Shown piece after piece: positions 23,389 through 35,367 of a stretch of 64,000 nt of DNA. The stretch covers positions 434,001 through 498,000 of the forward strand of contig JAYKNF010000018.1 of assembly GCA_036172665.1 (NCBI GenBank), written 5' to 3'. The translations under genes were made by a program, and so were the position numbers. This DNA comes from Prosopocoilus inquinatus. Lineage: Eukaryota; Arthropoda; Insecta; Coleoptera; Lucanidae. The notes under the pieces are model-generated. The model was not told the origin of the DNA. It did no database searches and saw only the letters and a program-made list of their open reading frames with translations. Position 1 is the first letter of the stretch, and every line of letters starts with the position of its first letter.

Positions 23389-26033
23389 ATTAGATACATC
23401 ACAGGAACAACGCTAATGCGTGTTGTTTCGTTTAAATTATTTCCAGCTTCTGCTGCGTCCGAGAACTTCGTATATCACGTCAGGGTTACTGGAGTCCATC
23501 CAAACGTCAAATAACATGATAGATGAGTAAGGACCGATTAGATACATCACAGGAACAACGCTAACACGTGTTGTTTCGTTTAAAACTATTTCCAGCTTCT
23601 GCTGCGTCCGAAAACGTCGTATCTCACATCAGAGCTACTGGAGTCCATCGAAACGCCAAATAACATGACAGATGAGTAAGGATCGATTAGATACATCACA
23701 GGAACAACGCTAATACGTGTTGTTTCGTTCAAAACTATTTCCAGCTCCTGCTGCGTCCAAAAACTTTGTATCTCACATCAGACTTACTGGAGTCCATCCA
23801 AACGTCAAATAACATGTTAGATAAGTAAGGATCGTTTAGATACATCACAGGAACAACGCTAATACGTGTTGTTTCATTTAAAACTATTTCCAGCTTCTGC
23901 TGCGTCCGAGAACTTCGTATATCACGTCAGGGTTACTGGAGTCCATCCAAACGTCAAATAACATGATAGATGAGTAAGGATCGATTAGATACATCACAGG
24001 AACAACGCTAATGCGTGTTGTTTCGTTTAAAAACTATTTCCAGCTTCTGCTGCGTCCGAGAACTTCGTATCTCACGTCAGGGTTACTGGAGTCCATCCAA
24101 ACGTCAAATAACATGATAGATGAGTAAGGATCGATTAGATACATCACAGGAACAACGCTAATGCGTGTTGTTTCGTTTAAAACTATTTCCAGCTTCTGCT
24201 GCGTCCGAAAATTTCGTATCTCACGTCAGAGTTACTGGAGTCCATCCAAACGTCAAGTAACATGATAGATGAGTAAGGATCGATTAGATACATCACAGGA
24301 ACAACGCTAATACGTGTTGTTTCGTTTAAAACTATTTCCAGCTTCTGCTGCGTCCGAGAACTTCGTATCTCACGTCAGGGTTACTGGAGTCCATCCAAAC
24401 GTCAAATAACATTATAGATAAGTAAGGATCGATTAGATACATCACAGGAACAACGCTAATGCGTGTTGTTTCGTTAAAAACTATTTCCAGCTTCTGCTGC
24501 GTCCGAAAATTTCGTATCTCACATTAGAGTTACTGGAGTCCATCCAAACGTCAAATAACATAGTAGCTAAGTAAGGATCGATTAGATACATCACAGGAAC
24601 AACGCTAATGCGTGTTGTTTCGTTTAAAACTATTTCCAGCTTCTGCTGCGTCCGAAAATTTCGTATCTCACATCAGAGTTACTGGAGTCCATCCAAACGT
24701 CAAATAACATAGTAGCTAAGTAAGGATCGATTAGATACATCACAGGAACAACGCTAATACGTGTTGTTTCGTTCAAAACTAGTTCCAGCTTCTGCTGCGT
24801 CCAAAAACTTTGTATCTCACATCAGAGTTACTGGAGTCCATCCAAACGTCAAATAACATGATAGATGAGTAAGGATCGATTAGATACATCACAGGAACAA
24901 CGCTAATACGTGTTGTTTCGTTTAAAACTATTTCCAGTTTCTGCTGCGTCCGAGAACTTCGTATCTCACGTCAGGGTTACTGGAGTCCATCCAAACGTCA
25001 AATAACATGATAGATAAGTAAGGATCGATTAGATACATCACAGGAACAACGCTAATGCGTGTTGTTTCGTTAAAAACTATTTCCAGCTTCTGCTGCGTCC
25101 GAAAATTTCGTATCTCACATTAGAGTTACTGGAGTCCATCCAAACGTCAAATAACATAGTAGCTAAGTAAGGATCGATTAGATACATCACAGGAACAACG
25201 CTAATGCGTGTTGTTTGGTTTAAAACTATTTCCAGCTTCTGCTGCGTCCGAAAATTTCGTATCTCACATCAGAGTTACTGGAGTCCATCCAAACGTCAAA
25301 TAACATAGTAGCTAAGTAAGGATCGATTAGATACATCACAGGAACAACGCTAATGCGTGTTGTTTCGCTTAAAACTATTTCCAGCTTCTGCTGCGTCCGA
25401 AAATTTCGTATCTCACATCAGAGTTACTGGAGTCCATCCAAACGTCAAATAACATGATAGATGAGTAAGGATCGATTAGATACATCACAGGAACAACGCT
25501 AATACGTGTTGTTTCGTTTAAAACTATTTCCAGCTTCTGCTGCGTCCGAGAACTTCGTATCTCACGTCAGGGTTACTGGAGTCCATCCAAACGTCAAATA
25601 ACATGATATATGAGTAAGGATCGATTAGATACAGCACAGGAACAACGCTAATACGTGTTGTTTCGTTTAAAACTATTTCCAGCTCCTGCTGCGTCCAAAA
25701 ACTTTGTATCTCACATCAGACTTACTGGAGTCCATCCAAACATCAAATAACATGATAGATAAGTAAGGATCGATTAGATACATCACAGGAACAACACTAA
25801 TGCGTGTTGTTTCGTTTAAAACTATTTCCAGCTTCTGCTGCGTCCGAAAATTTCGTATCTCACATCAGAGTTACTGGAGTCCATCCAAACGTCAAATAAC
25901 ATGATAGATGAGTAAGGATCGATTAGATACATCACAGGAACAACGCTAATACGTGTTGTTTCGTTCAAAACTATTTCCAGCTTCTGCTGCGTCCAAAAAC
26001 TTTGTATCTCACATCAGAGTTACTGGAGTCCAT
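23389..26033 (+). repeat. Duplicated segment matching 11176-13820 (2.65 kb)
   Basis: Constant shift of 12213 bp. Checked markers are GAGTAAGGACCG (11324 and 23537 monomers), CAAGTAACATG (12041 and 24254) and AACACTAATGCG (monomers 13560 and 25773). It ends near 26033 where ATCTAAACGTC appears. Together with the copies at 9984 and 16686 this gives a third version of the central part of the left-hand higher-order unit. Confidence 0.86.
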
Positions 26034-27410
26034 CTAAACGTCAAATAACATCATAGATGAGTAAGGATCGATTAGATACATCACAGGAACAACGATAATA
26101 CGTGTTGTTTCGTTTAAAACTATTTCCAGCTTCTGCTGCGTCCGAGAACTTCGTATCTCACGTCAGGGTTACTGGAGTCCATCCAAACGTCAAATAACAT
26201 TATAGATAAGTAAGGATCGATTAGATACATCACAGGAACAACGCTAATGCGTGTTGTTTCGTTTAAATTATTTCCAGCTTCTGCTGCGTCCGAGAACTTC
26301 GTATATCACGTCAGGGTTACTGGAGTCCATCCAAACGTCAAATAACATGATAGATGAGTAAGGACCGATTAGATACATCACAGGAACAACGCTAACACGT
26401 GTTGTTTCGTTTAAAACTATTTCCAGCTTCTGCTGCGTCCGAAAACGTCGTATCTCACATCAGAGCTACTGGAGTCCATCGAAACGCCAAATAACATGAT
26501 AGATGAGTAAGGATCGATTAGATACATCACAGGAACAACGCTAATACGTGTTGTTTCGTTCAAAACTATTTCCAGCTCCTGCTGCGTCCAAAAACTTTGT
26601 ATCTCACATCAGACTTACTGGAGTCCATCCAAACGTCAAATAACATGTTAGATAAGTAAGGATCGTTTAGATACATCACAGGAACAACGCTAATACGTGT
26701 TGTTTCATTTAAAACTATTTCCAGCTTCAGCTGCGTCCGAGAACTTCGTATCTCACATCAAAGTTACTGGAGTCCATCGAAACGCCAAATAACATGATAG
26801 ATGAGTAAGTATCGATTAGATACATCACAGGAACAACGCTAATACCTGTTGTTTCGTTCAAAACTATTTCCAGCTTCTGCTGCGTCCAAAAACTTTGTAT
26901 CTCACATCAGAGTTACTGGAGTCCATCCAAACGTCAAATAACATGATAGATGAGTAAGGATCGATTAGATACATCACAGGAACAACGCTAATACGTGTTG
27001 TTTCGTTTCAAATTATTTCCAGCTTCTGCTGCGTCCGAGAACTTCGTATATCACGTCAGGGTTACTGGAGTCCATCCAAACGTCAAATAACATGATAGAT
27101 AAGTAAGGATAGATTAGATACATCACAGGAACAACGCTAATGCGTGTTGTTTCGTTTAAAACTATTTCCAGCTTCTGCTGCGTCCGAAAATTTCGTATCT
27201 CACATTAGAGTTACTGGAGTCCATCGAAACGTCAAATAACATGATAGATGAGTAAGGATCGATTAGATACATCACAGGAACAACGCTAATACGTGTTGTT
27301 TCGTTTAAAACTATTTCCAGCTTCTGCTGCGTCCGAAAACGTCGTATCTCACATCAAAGTTACTGGAGTCCATCGAAACGCCAAATAACATGATAGGTGA
27401 GTAAGGATCG
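26034..27410 (+). repeat. Satellite block shared with 50.5-51.5 kb
   Basis: From 26368 this stretch matches 50508 onward at a shift of 24140 bp, through a c monomer, a d-e dimer with GAGTAAGTATCG, an f monomer, an aaatt-type monomer, a b monomer and an ATAGGTGAGTAAGG monomer. The match runs on to about 27559. Local differences are CTAATACCTG near 26840 and TTTCAAATTATTTCC near 27006. It marks the boundary between left-type and right-type arrays. Confidence 0.84.
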
Positions 27411-30242
27411 ATTAGATACATCACAGGAACAACGCTAATGCGTGTTGTTTTGTTTAAAACTATTTCCAGCTTCTGCTGCGTCCGAAAATTTCGTATCTCA
27501 CATTAGAGTTACTGGAGTCCATCGAAATGTCAAATAACATAGTAGCTAAGTAAGGATCGATTAGATACATCACAGGAACAACGCTAATACGTGTTGTTTC
27601 GTTTAAAACTATTTCCAGTTTCTGATGCGTCCGAGAACTTCGTATCTCACGTCAGGGTTACTGGAGTCCATCCAAACGTCAAATAACATGATAGATAAGT
27701 AAGGATCGATTAGATACATCACAGGAACAACGCTAATGCGTGTTGTTTCGTTAAAAACTATTTCCAGCTTCTGCTGCGTCCGAAAATTTCGTATCTCACA
27801 TTAGAGTTACTGGAGTCCATCCAAACGTCAAATAACATAGTAGCTAAGTAAGGATCGATTAGATACATCACAGGAACAACGCTAATGCGTGTTGTTTCGT
27901 TTAAAACTATTTCCAGCTTCTGCTGCGTCCGAAAATTTCGTATCTCACATCAGAGTTACTGGAGTCCATCCAAACGTCAAATAACATAGTAGCTAAGTAA
28001 GGATCGATTAGATACAGCACAGGAACAACGCTAATACGTGTTGTTTCGTTTAAAACTATTTCCAGCTCCTGCTGCGTCCAAAAAATTTGTATCACACATC
28101 AGACATACTGGAGTCCATCCAAACGTCAAATAACATGATAGATAAGTAAGGATCGATTAGATACATCACAGTAACAACGCTAATACGTGTTGTTTCGTTC
28201 AAAACTATTTCCAGCTTCTGCTGCGTCCAAAAACTTTGTATCTCACATCAGAGTTACTGGAGTCCATCCAAACGTCAAATAACATGATAGATGAGTAAGG
28301 ATCGATTAGATACATCACAGGAACAACGCTAATACGTGTTGTTTCGTTCAAAACTATTTCCAGCTTCTGCTGCGTCCAAAAACTTTGTATCTCACATCAG
28401 AGTTACTGGAGTCCATCCAAACGTCAAATATCATGATAGATGAGTAAGGATCGATTAGATACATCACAGGAACAACGCTAATACGTGTTGTTTCGTTTAA
28501 AACTATTTTTAGCTTCTGCTGCGTCCGAGAACTTCGTATCTCACGTCAGGGTTACTGGAGTCCATCCAAACTTCAAATAACATGATAGATAAGTAAGGAT
28601 CGATTAGATACATCACAGGAACAACGCTAATGCGTGTTGTTTCGTTTAAAAACTATTTTTAGCTTCTGCTGCGTCCGAGAACTTCGTATATCACGTCAGG
28701 GTTACTGGAGTCCATCCAAACGTCAAATAACATGATAGATGAGTAAGGATCGATTAGATACATCACAGGAACAACGCTAATACGTGTTGTTTCGTTTAAA
28801 ATTATTTCCAGCTTCTGCTGCGTCCGAGAACTTCGTATATCACGTCAGGGTTACTGGAGTCCATCCAAACGTCAAATAACATGATAGATGAGTAAGGATC
28901 GATTAGATACATCACAGGAACAACGCTAATGCGTGTTGTTTCGTTTAAAACTATTTCCAGCTTCTGCTGCGTCCGAAAATTTCGTATCTCACATTAGAGT
29001 TACTGGAGTCCATCGAAACGTCAAACAACATGATAGATGAGTAAGGATCGATTAGATACATCACAGGAACAACGCTAATACGTGTTGTTTCGTTTAAAAC
29101 TATTTCCAGCTTCTGCTGCGTCCGAAAACGTCGTTTTTCACATCAGAGCTACTGGAGTCCATCGAAACGCCAAATAACATGATATATGAGTAAGGATCGA
29201 TTAGATACAGCACAGGAACAACGAAAATACGTGTTGTTTCGTTTCAAACTATTTCCAGCTTCTGCTGCGTCCAAAAACTTTGTATCTCACATCAGAGTTA
29301 CTGGAGTCCATCCAAACGTCAAATAACATGATAGATGAGTAAGGATCGATTAGATACATCACAGGAACAACGCTAATACGTGTTGTTTCGTTTAAAACTA
29401 TTTCCAGCTTTTGCTGCGTCCGAGAACTTCGTATCTCACGTCAGGGTTACTGGAGTCCATCCAAACGTCAAATAACATGATAGATAAGTAAGGATCGATT
29501 AGATACATCACAGGAACAACGCTAATGCTTGTTGTTTCGTTTAAAACTATTTCCAGCTTCTGCTGCGTCCGAAAATTTCGTATCTCACATCAGAGTTACT
29601 GGAGTCCATCCAAACGTCAAATAACATGATAGATGAGTAAGGATCGATTAGATACATCACAGGAACAACGCTAATACGTGTTGTTTCGTTCAAAACTATT
29701 TCCAGCTTCTGCTGCGTCCAAGAACTTTGCATCTCACATCAGAGTTACTGGAGTCCATCCAAACGTCAAATAACATGATAGATGAGTAAGGATCGATTAG
29801 ATACATCACAGGAACAACGCTAATACGTGTTGTTTCGTTCAAAACTATTTCCAGCTCCTGCTGCGTCCAAAAGCTTTGTATCTCACATCAGACTTACTGG
29901 AGTCCATCCAAACGTCAAATAACAAGTTAGATAAGTAAGGATCGTTTAGATACATCACAGGAACAACGCTAATACGTGTTGTTTCATTTAAAACTATTTC
30001 CAGCTTCAGCTGCGTCCGAGAACTTCGTATCTCACATCAAAGTTACTGGAGTCCATCGAAACGCCAAATAACATGATAGATGAGTAAGGATCGATTAGAT
30101 ACATCACAGGAACAACGCTAATACGTGTTGTTTCGTTCAAAACTATTTCCAGCTTCTGCTGCGTCCAAAAACTTTGTATCTCACATCAGAGTTACTGGAG
30201 TCCATCCAAACGTCAAATAACATAGTAGCTAAGTAAGGATCG
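27411..30242 (+). repeat. Nineteen-monomer tandem unit, copy 1 (2832 bp)
   Basis: Repeats at 30243-33072. Shared rarities are TTTTGTTTAAAAC with GAAATGTC, CCAGTTTCTGATGCG (27617 and 30449), CAAAAAATTTGTATCACAC, ATATCATGATAG (28431 and 31263), TTTTTAGCTTC and AACGAAAATACG. The unit is 19 x 149 plus one inserted base. ATG in the minus strand at 29730-29732 comes from a single change here, TTTGCATCTC, that the other copy lacks. Confidence 0.91.
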
Positions 30243-33072
30243 ATTAGATACATCACAGGAACAACGCTAATGCGTGTTGTTTTGTTTAAAACTATTTCCA
30301 GCTTCTGCTGCGTCCGAAAATTTCGTATCTCACATTAGAGTTACTGGAGTCCATCGAAATGTCAAATAACATAGTAGCTAAGTAAGGATCGATTAGATAC
30401 ATCACAGGAACAACGCTAATACGTGTTGTTTCGTTTAAAACTATTTCCAGTTTCTGATGCGTCCGAGAACTTCGTATCTCACGTCAGGGTTACTGGAGTC
30501 CATCCAAACGTCAAATAACATGATAGATAAGTAAGGATCGATTAGATACATCACAGGAACAACGCTAATGCGTGTTGTTTCGTTAAAAACTATTTCCAGC
30601 TTCTGCTGCGTCCGAAAATTTCGTATCTCACATTAGAGTTACTGGAGTCCATCCAAACGTCAAATAACATAGTAGCTAAGTAAGGATCGATTAGATACAT
30701 CACAGGAACAACGCTAATGCGTGTTGTTTCGTTTAAAACTATTTCCAGCTTCTGCTGCGTCCGAAAATTTCGTATCTCACATCAGAGTTACTGGAGTCCA
30801 TCCAAACGTCAAATAACATAGTAGCTAAGTAAGGATCGATTAGATACGGCACAGGAACAACGCTAATACGTGTTGTTTCGTTTAAAACTATTTCCAGCTC
30901 CTGCTGCGTCCAAAAAATTTGTATCACACATCAGACATACTGGAGTCCATCCAAACGTCAAATAACATGATAGATAAGTAAGGATCGATTAGATACATCA
31001 CAGTAACAACGCTAATACGTGTTGTTTCGTTCAAAACTATTTCCAGCTTCTGCTGCGTCCAAAAACTTTGTATCTCACATCAGAGTTACTGGAGTCCATC
31101 CAAACGTCAAATAACATGATAGATGAGTAAGGATCGATTAGATACATCACAGGAACAACGCTAATACGTGTTGTTTCGTTCAAAACTATTTCCAGCTTCT
31201 GCTGCGTCCAAAAACTTTGTATCTCACATCAGAGTTACTGGAGTCCATCCAAACGTCAAATATCATGATAGATGAGTAAGGATCGATTAGATACATCACA
31301 GGAACAACGCTAATAGGTGTTGTTTCGTTTAAAACTATTTTTAGCTTCTGCTGCGTCCGAGAACTTCGTATCTCACGTCAGGGTTACTGGAGTCCATCCA
31401 AACTTCAAATAACATGATAGATAAGTAAGGATCGATTAGATACATCACAGGAACAACGCTAATGCGTGTTGTTTCGTTTAAAAACTATTTTTAGCTTCTG
31501 CTGCGTCCGAGAACTTCGTATATCACGTCAGGGTTACTGGAGTCCATCCAAACGTCAAATAACATGATAGATGAGTAAGGATCGATTAGATACATCACAG
31601 GAACAACGCTAATACGTGTTGTTTCGTTTAAAATTATTTCCAGCTTCTGCTGCGTCCGAGAACTTCGTATATCACGTCAGGGTTACTGGAGTCCATCCAA
31701 ACGTCAAATAACATGATAGATGAGTAAGGATCGATTAGATACATCACAGGAACAACGCTAATGCGTGTTGTTTCGTTTAAAACTATTTCCAGCTTCTGCT
31801 GCGTCCGAAAATTTCGTATCTCACATTAGAGTTACTGGAGTCCATCGAAACGTCAAACAACATGATAGATGAGTAAGGATCGATTAGATACATCACAGGA
31901 ACAACGCTAATACGTGTTGTTTCGTTTAAAACTATTTCCAGCTTCTGCTGCGTCCGAAAACGTCGTTTTTCACATCAGAGCTACTGGAGTCCATCGAAAC
32001 GCCAAATAACATGATATATGAGTAAGGATCGATTAGATACAGCACAGGAACAACGAAAATACGTGTTGTTTCGTTTAAAACTATTTCCAGCTTCTGCTGC
32101 GTCCAAAAACTTTGTATCTCACATCAGAGTTACTGGAGTCCATCCAAACGTCAAATAACATGATAGATGAGTAAGGATCGATTAGATACATCACAGGAAC
32201 AACGCTAATACGTGTTGTTTCGTTTAAAACTATTTCCAGCTTTTGCTGCGTCCGAGAACTTCGTATCTCACGTCAGGGTTACTGGAGTCCATCCAAACGT
32301 CAAATAACATGATAGATAAGTAAATCGATTAGATACATCACAGGAACAACGCTAATGCTTGTTGTTTCGTTTAAAACTATTTCCAGCTTCTGCTGCGTCC
32401 GAAAATTTCGTATCTCACATCAGAGTTACTGGAGTCCATCCAAACGTCAAATAACATGATAGATGAGTAAGGATCGATTAGATACATCACAGGAACAACG
32501 CTAATACGTGTTGTTTCGTTCAAAACTATTTCCAGCTTCTGCTGCGTCCAAGAACTTTGTATCTCACATCAGAGTTACTGGAGTCCATCCAAACGTCAAA
32601 TAACATGATAGATGAGTAAGGATCGATTAGATACATCACAGGAACAACGCTAATACGTGTTGTTTCGTTCAAAACTATTTCCAGCTCCTGCTGCGTCCAA
32701 AAACTTTGTATCTCACATCAGACTTACTGGAGTCCATCCAAACGTCAAATAACAAGTTAGATAAGTAAGGATCGTTTAGATACATCACAGGAACAACGCT
32801 AATACGTGTTGTTTCATTTAAAACTATTTCCAGCTTCAGCTGCGTCCGAGAACTTCGTATCTCACATCAAAGTTACTGGAGCCCATCGAAACGCCAAATA
32901 ACATGATAGATGAGTAAGGATCGATTAGATACATCACAGGAACAACGCTAATACGTGTTGTTTCGTTCAAAACTATTTCCAGCTTCTGCTGCGTCCAAAA
33001 ACTTTGTATCTCACATCAGAGTTACTGGAGTCCATCCAAACGTCAAATAACATAGTAGCTAAGTAAGGATCG
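30243..33072 (+). repeat. Nineteen-monomer tandem unit, copy 2 (2830 bp)
   Basis: Second copy of 27411-30242, shorter by the GG deletion at about 32324. Other differences are TACGGCACAGG near 30846 against TACAGCACAGG, CTAATAGGTG near 31311, and GGAGCCCATCG at 32879. Two further monomers of the unit (33073 and 33222) follow, then the order changes. Confidence 0.91.
32181..32327 (+). repeat. 147-bp monomer with unique 2-bp deletion
   Basis: The end of this monomer reads AGTAAATCGATT where all neighbours read AGTAAGGATCGATT, so GG is missing. The parallel monomer 2832 bp upstream is intact. The deletion therefore arose after the 19-monomer duplication at 27411-33072 and separates its two copies. 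Confidence 0.93.
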
Positions 33073-33818
33073 ATTAGATACATCACAGGAACAACGCTAA
33101 TGCGTGTTGTTTCGTTTAAAACTATTTCCAGCTTCTGCTGCGTCCGAAAATTTCGTATCTCACATCAGAGTTACTGGAGTCCATCCAAACGTCAAATAAC
33201 ATAGTAGCTAAGTAAGGATCGATTAGATACAGCACAGGAACAACGCTAATACGTGTTGTTTCGTTTAAAACTATTTCCAGCTCCTGCTGCGTCCAAAAAA
33301 TTTGTATCACACATCAGACATACTGGAGTCCATCCAAACGTCAAATAACATGATAGATAAGTAAGGATCGATTAGATACATCACAGGAACAACGCTAATG
33401 CGTGTTGTTTCGTTTAAAAACTATTTCCAGCTTCTGCTGCGTCCGAGAACTTCGTATCTCACGTCAGGGTTACTGGAGTCCATCCAAACGTCAAATAACA
33501 TGATAGATGAGTAAGGATCGATTAGATACATCACAGGAACAACGCTAATACGTGTTGTTTCGTTTAAAATTATTTCCAGCTTCTGCTGCGTCCGAGAACT
33601 TCGTATATCACGTCAGGGTTACTGGAGTCCATCCAAACGTCAAATAACATGATAGATGAGTAAGGATCGATTAGATACATCACAGGAACAACGCTAATAC
33701 GTGTTGTTTCGTTTAAAATTATTTCCAGATTCTGCTGCGTCCGTGAACTTCGTATATCACGTCAGGGTTACTGGAGTCCATCCAAACGTCAAATAACATG
33801 ATAGATGACTAAGGATCG
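32477..33818 (+). repeat. Block A, copy 1 (9 monomers, 1342 bp)
   Basis: Repeated at 42759-44100 at a shift of 10282 bp with no difference seen. Markers are CCAAGAACTTTG, GGAGCCCATCG (32879 and 43161), CAAAAAATTTGTATCACAC, the 150-bp monomer and CCAGATTCTG with CCGTGAACTTCG and GATGACTAAGG. It overlaps the end of the 19-monomer tandem unit, so block A itself was formed from that unit plus new monomers. Confidence 0.9.
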
Positions 33819-34563
33819 ATTAGATACATCACAGGAACAACGCTAATACGTGTTGTTTCGTTTAAAACTATTTCCAGCTTCTGCTGCGTCCGAAAACGTC
33901 GTATCTCACATCAGAGCTACTGGAGTCCATCGAAACGCCAAATAACATGATAGATGAGTAAGGATCGATTAGATACATCACAGGAACAACGCTAATACGT
34001 GTTGTTTCGTTCAAAACTATTTCCAGCTCCTGCTGCGTCCAAAAACTTTGTATCTCACATCAGACTTACTGGAGTCCATCCAAACGTCAAATAACAAGTT
34101 AGATAAGTAAGGATCGTTTAGATACATCACAGGAACAACGCTAATACGTGTTGTTTCATTTAAAACTATTTCCAGCTTCAGCTGCGTCCGAGAACTTCGT
34201 ATCTCACATCAAAGTTACTGGAGTCCATCGAAACGCCAAATAACATGATAGATGAGTAAGGATCGATTAGATACATCACAGGAACAACGCTAATACGTGT
34301 TGTTTCGTTCAAAACTATTTCCAGCTTCTGCTGCGTCCAAAAACTTTTTATCTCACATCAGAGTTACTGGAGTCCATCCAAACGTCAAATAACATGATAG
34401 ATGAGTAAGGATCGATTAGATACATCACAGGAACAACGCTAATACGTGTTGTTTCGTTTAAAACTATTTCCAGCTTCTGCTGCGTCCGAAAACGTCGTAT
34501 CTCACATCAGAGCTACTGGAGTCCATCGAAACGAAAAATAACATGATAGATGAGTAAGGATCG

Positions 34564-34861
34564 ATTAGATACGTCACAGGAACAACGCTAATACGTGTTG
34601 TTTCGTTCAAAACTATTTCCAGCTCCTGCTGCGTCCAAAAACTTTGTATCTCACATCAGACTTACTGGAGTCCATCCAAACGTCAAATAACATGTTAGAT
34701 AAGTAAGGATCGTTTAGATACATCACAGGAACAACGCTAATACGTGTTGTTTCATTTAAAACTATTTTCAGCTTCAGCTGCGTCCGAGAACTTCGTATCT
34801 CACATCAAAGTTACTGGAGTCCATCGAAACGCCAAATAACATGATAGGTGAGTAAGGATCG
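34564..34861 (+). repeat. Linked d-e monomer pair
   Basis: The first monomer is type d: TTCAAAACTATTTCCAGCTCC, then CAAAAACTTTG, CAGACTTACT and ATGTTAGATAAG. The second is type e: it opens with CGTTTAGATAC instead of CGATTAGATAC, has TTTCATTTAAAAC, CTTCAGCTGCG and CATCAAAGTT, and ends ATCGAAACGCC. In all the d copies with the TTAGATAAG ending that I followed, the next monomer starts with the CGTTTAGATAC form. The two therefore behave as a fixed dimer, the smallest higher-order unit visible in the window. Type e often ends in ATAGGTGAGTAAGG, as here, producing a splice-donor-like motif. Confidence 0.87.
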
Positions 34862-35294
34862 ATTAGATACATCACAGGAACAACGCCAATGCGTGTTGTT
34901 TCGTTTAAAACTATTTCCAGCTTCTGCTGCGTCCGAAAATTTCGTATCTCACATTAGAGTTACTGGAGTCCATCGAAACGTCAAATAACATAGTAGCTAA
35001 GTAAGGATCGATTAGATACATCACAGGAACAACGCTAATACGTGTTGTTTCCTTCAAAACTATTTCCAGCTTCTGCTGCGTCCAAAAACTTTGTGTCTCA
35101 CATCAGAGTTACTGGAGTCCATCCAAACGTCAAATAACATGTTAGATAAGTAAGGATCGTTTAGATACATCACAGGAACAACGCTAATACGTGTTGTTTC
35201 ATTTAAAACTATTTCCAGCTTCAGCTGCGTCCGAGAACTTCGTATCTCACATCAAAGTTACTGGAGTCCATCGAAACGCCAAATAACATGATAG

Positions 35295-35367
35295 GTGAGT
35301 AAGGATCGATTAGATACATCACAGGAACAACGCTAATGCGTGTTGTTTCGTTTAAAACTATTTCCAG
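35295..35367 (+). other. Splice-site-like pair spanning two monomers (73 nt)
   Basis: The subtype ending ATAGGTGAGTAAGG gives a near-ideal donor (AG then GTGAGT, GT at 35295). The next monomer supplies CGCTAAT with a branch-like A at 35336, a T-rich stretch, and TATTTCCAG ending at 35367, 31 nt after that A. The same arrangement recurs after each ATAGGTGAG monomer, for example with GT at 27397 and 34848. If the plus strand is transcribed, short introns could be removed. No transcription evidence is available from sequence alone, and satellites contain such motifs by chance. Confidence 0.25.

Noticed and set aside
27907..28095. Open frame of 62 codons on the minus strand, with near-identical copies at 30739-30927, 33122-33310 and 43404-43592
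   Set aside because: Each begins at GTG (CAC at 28093-28095 on the plus strand), not ATG, and spans a monomer boundary of the satellite. The same frame is open in many monomers but lacks any start codon there; a TATCACACATC variant merely supplies GTG. The four copies are spaced exactly as the higher-order units are, so they recur by duplication, not by selection on a protein.
29547..29732. Open frame of 61 codons on the minus strand
   Set aside because: It has an ATG only through one private change (TTTGCATCTC at 29730). It is the same satellite frame as the others and is missing from the sister 19-monomer unit.
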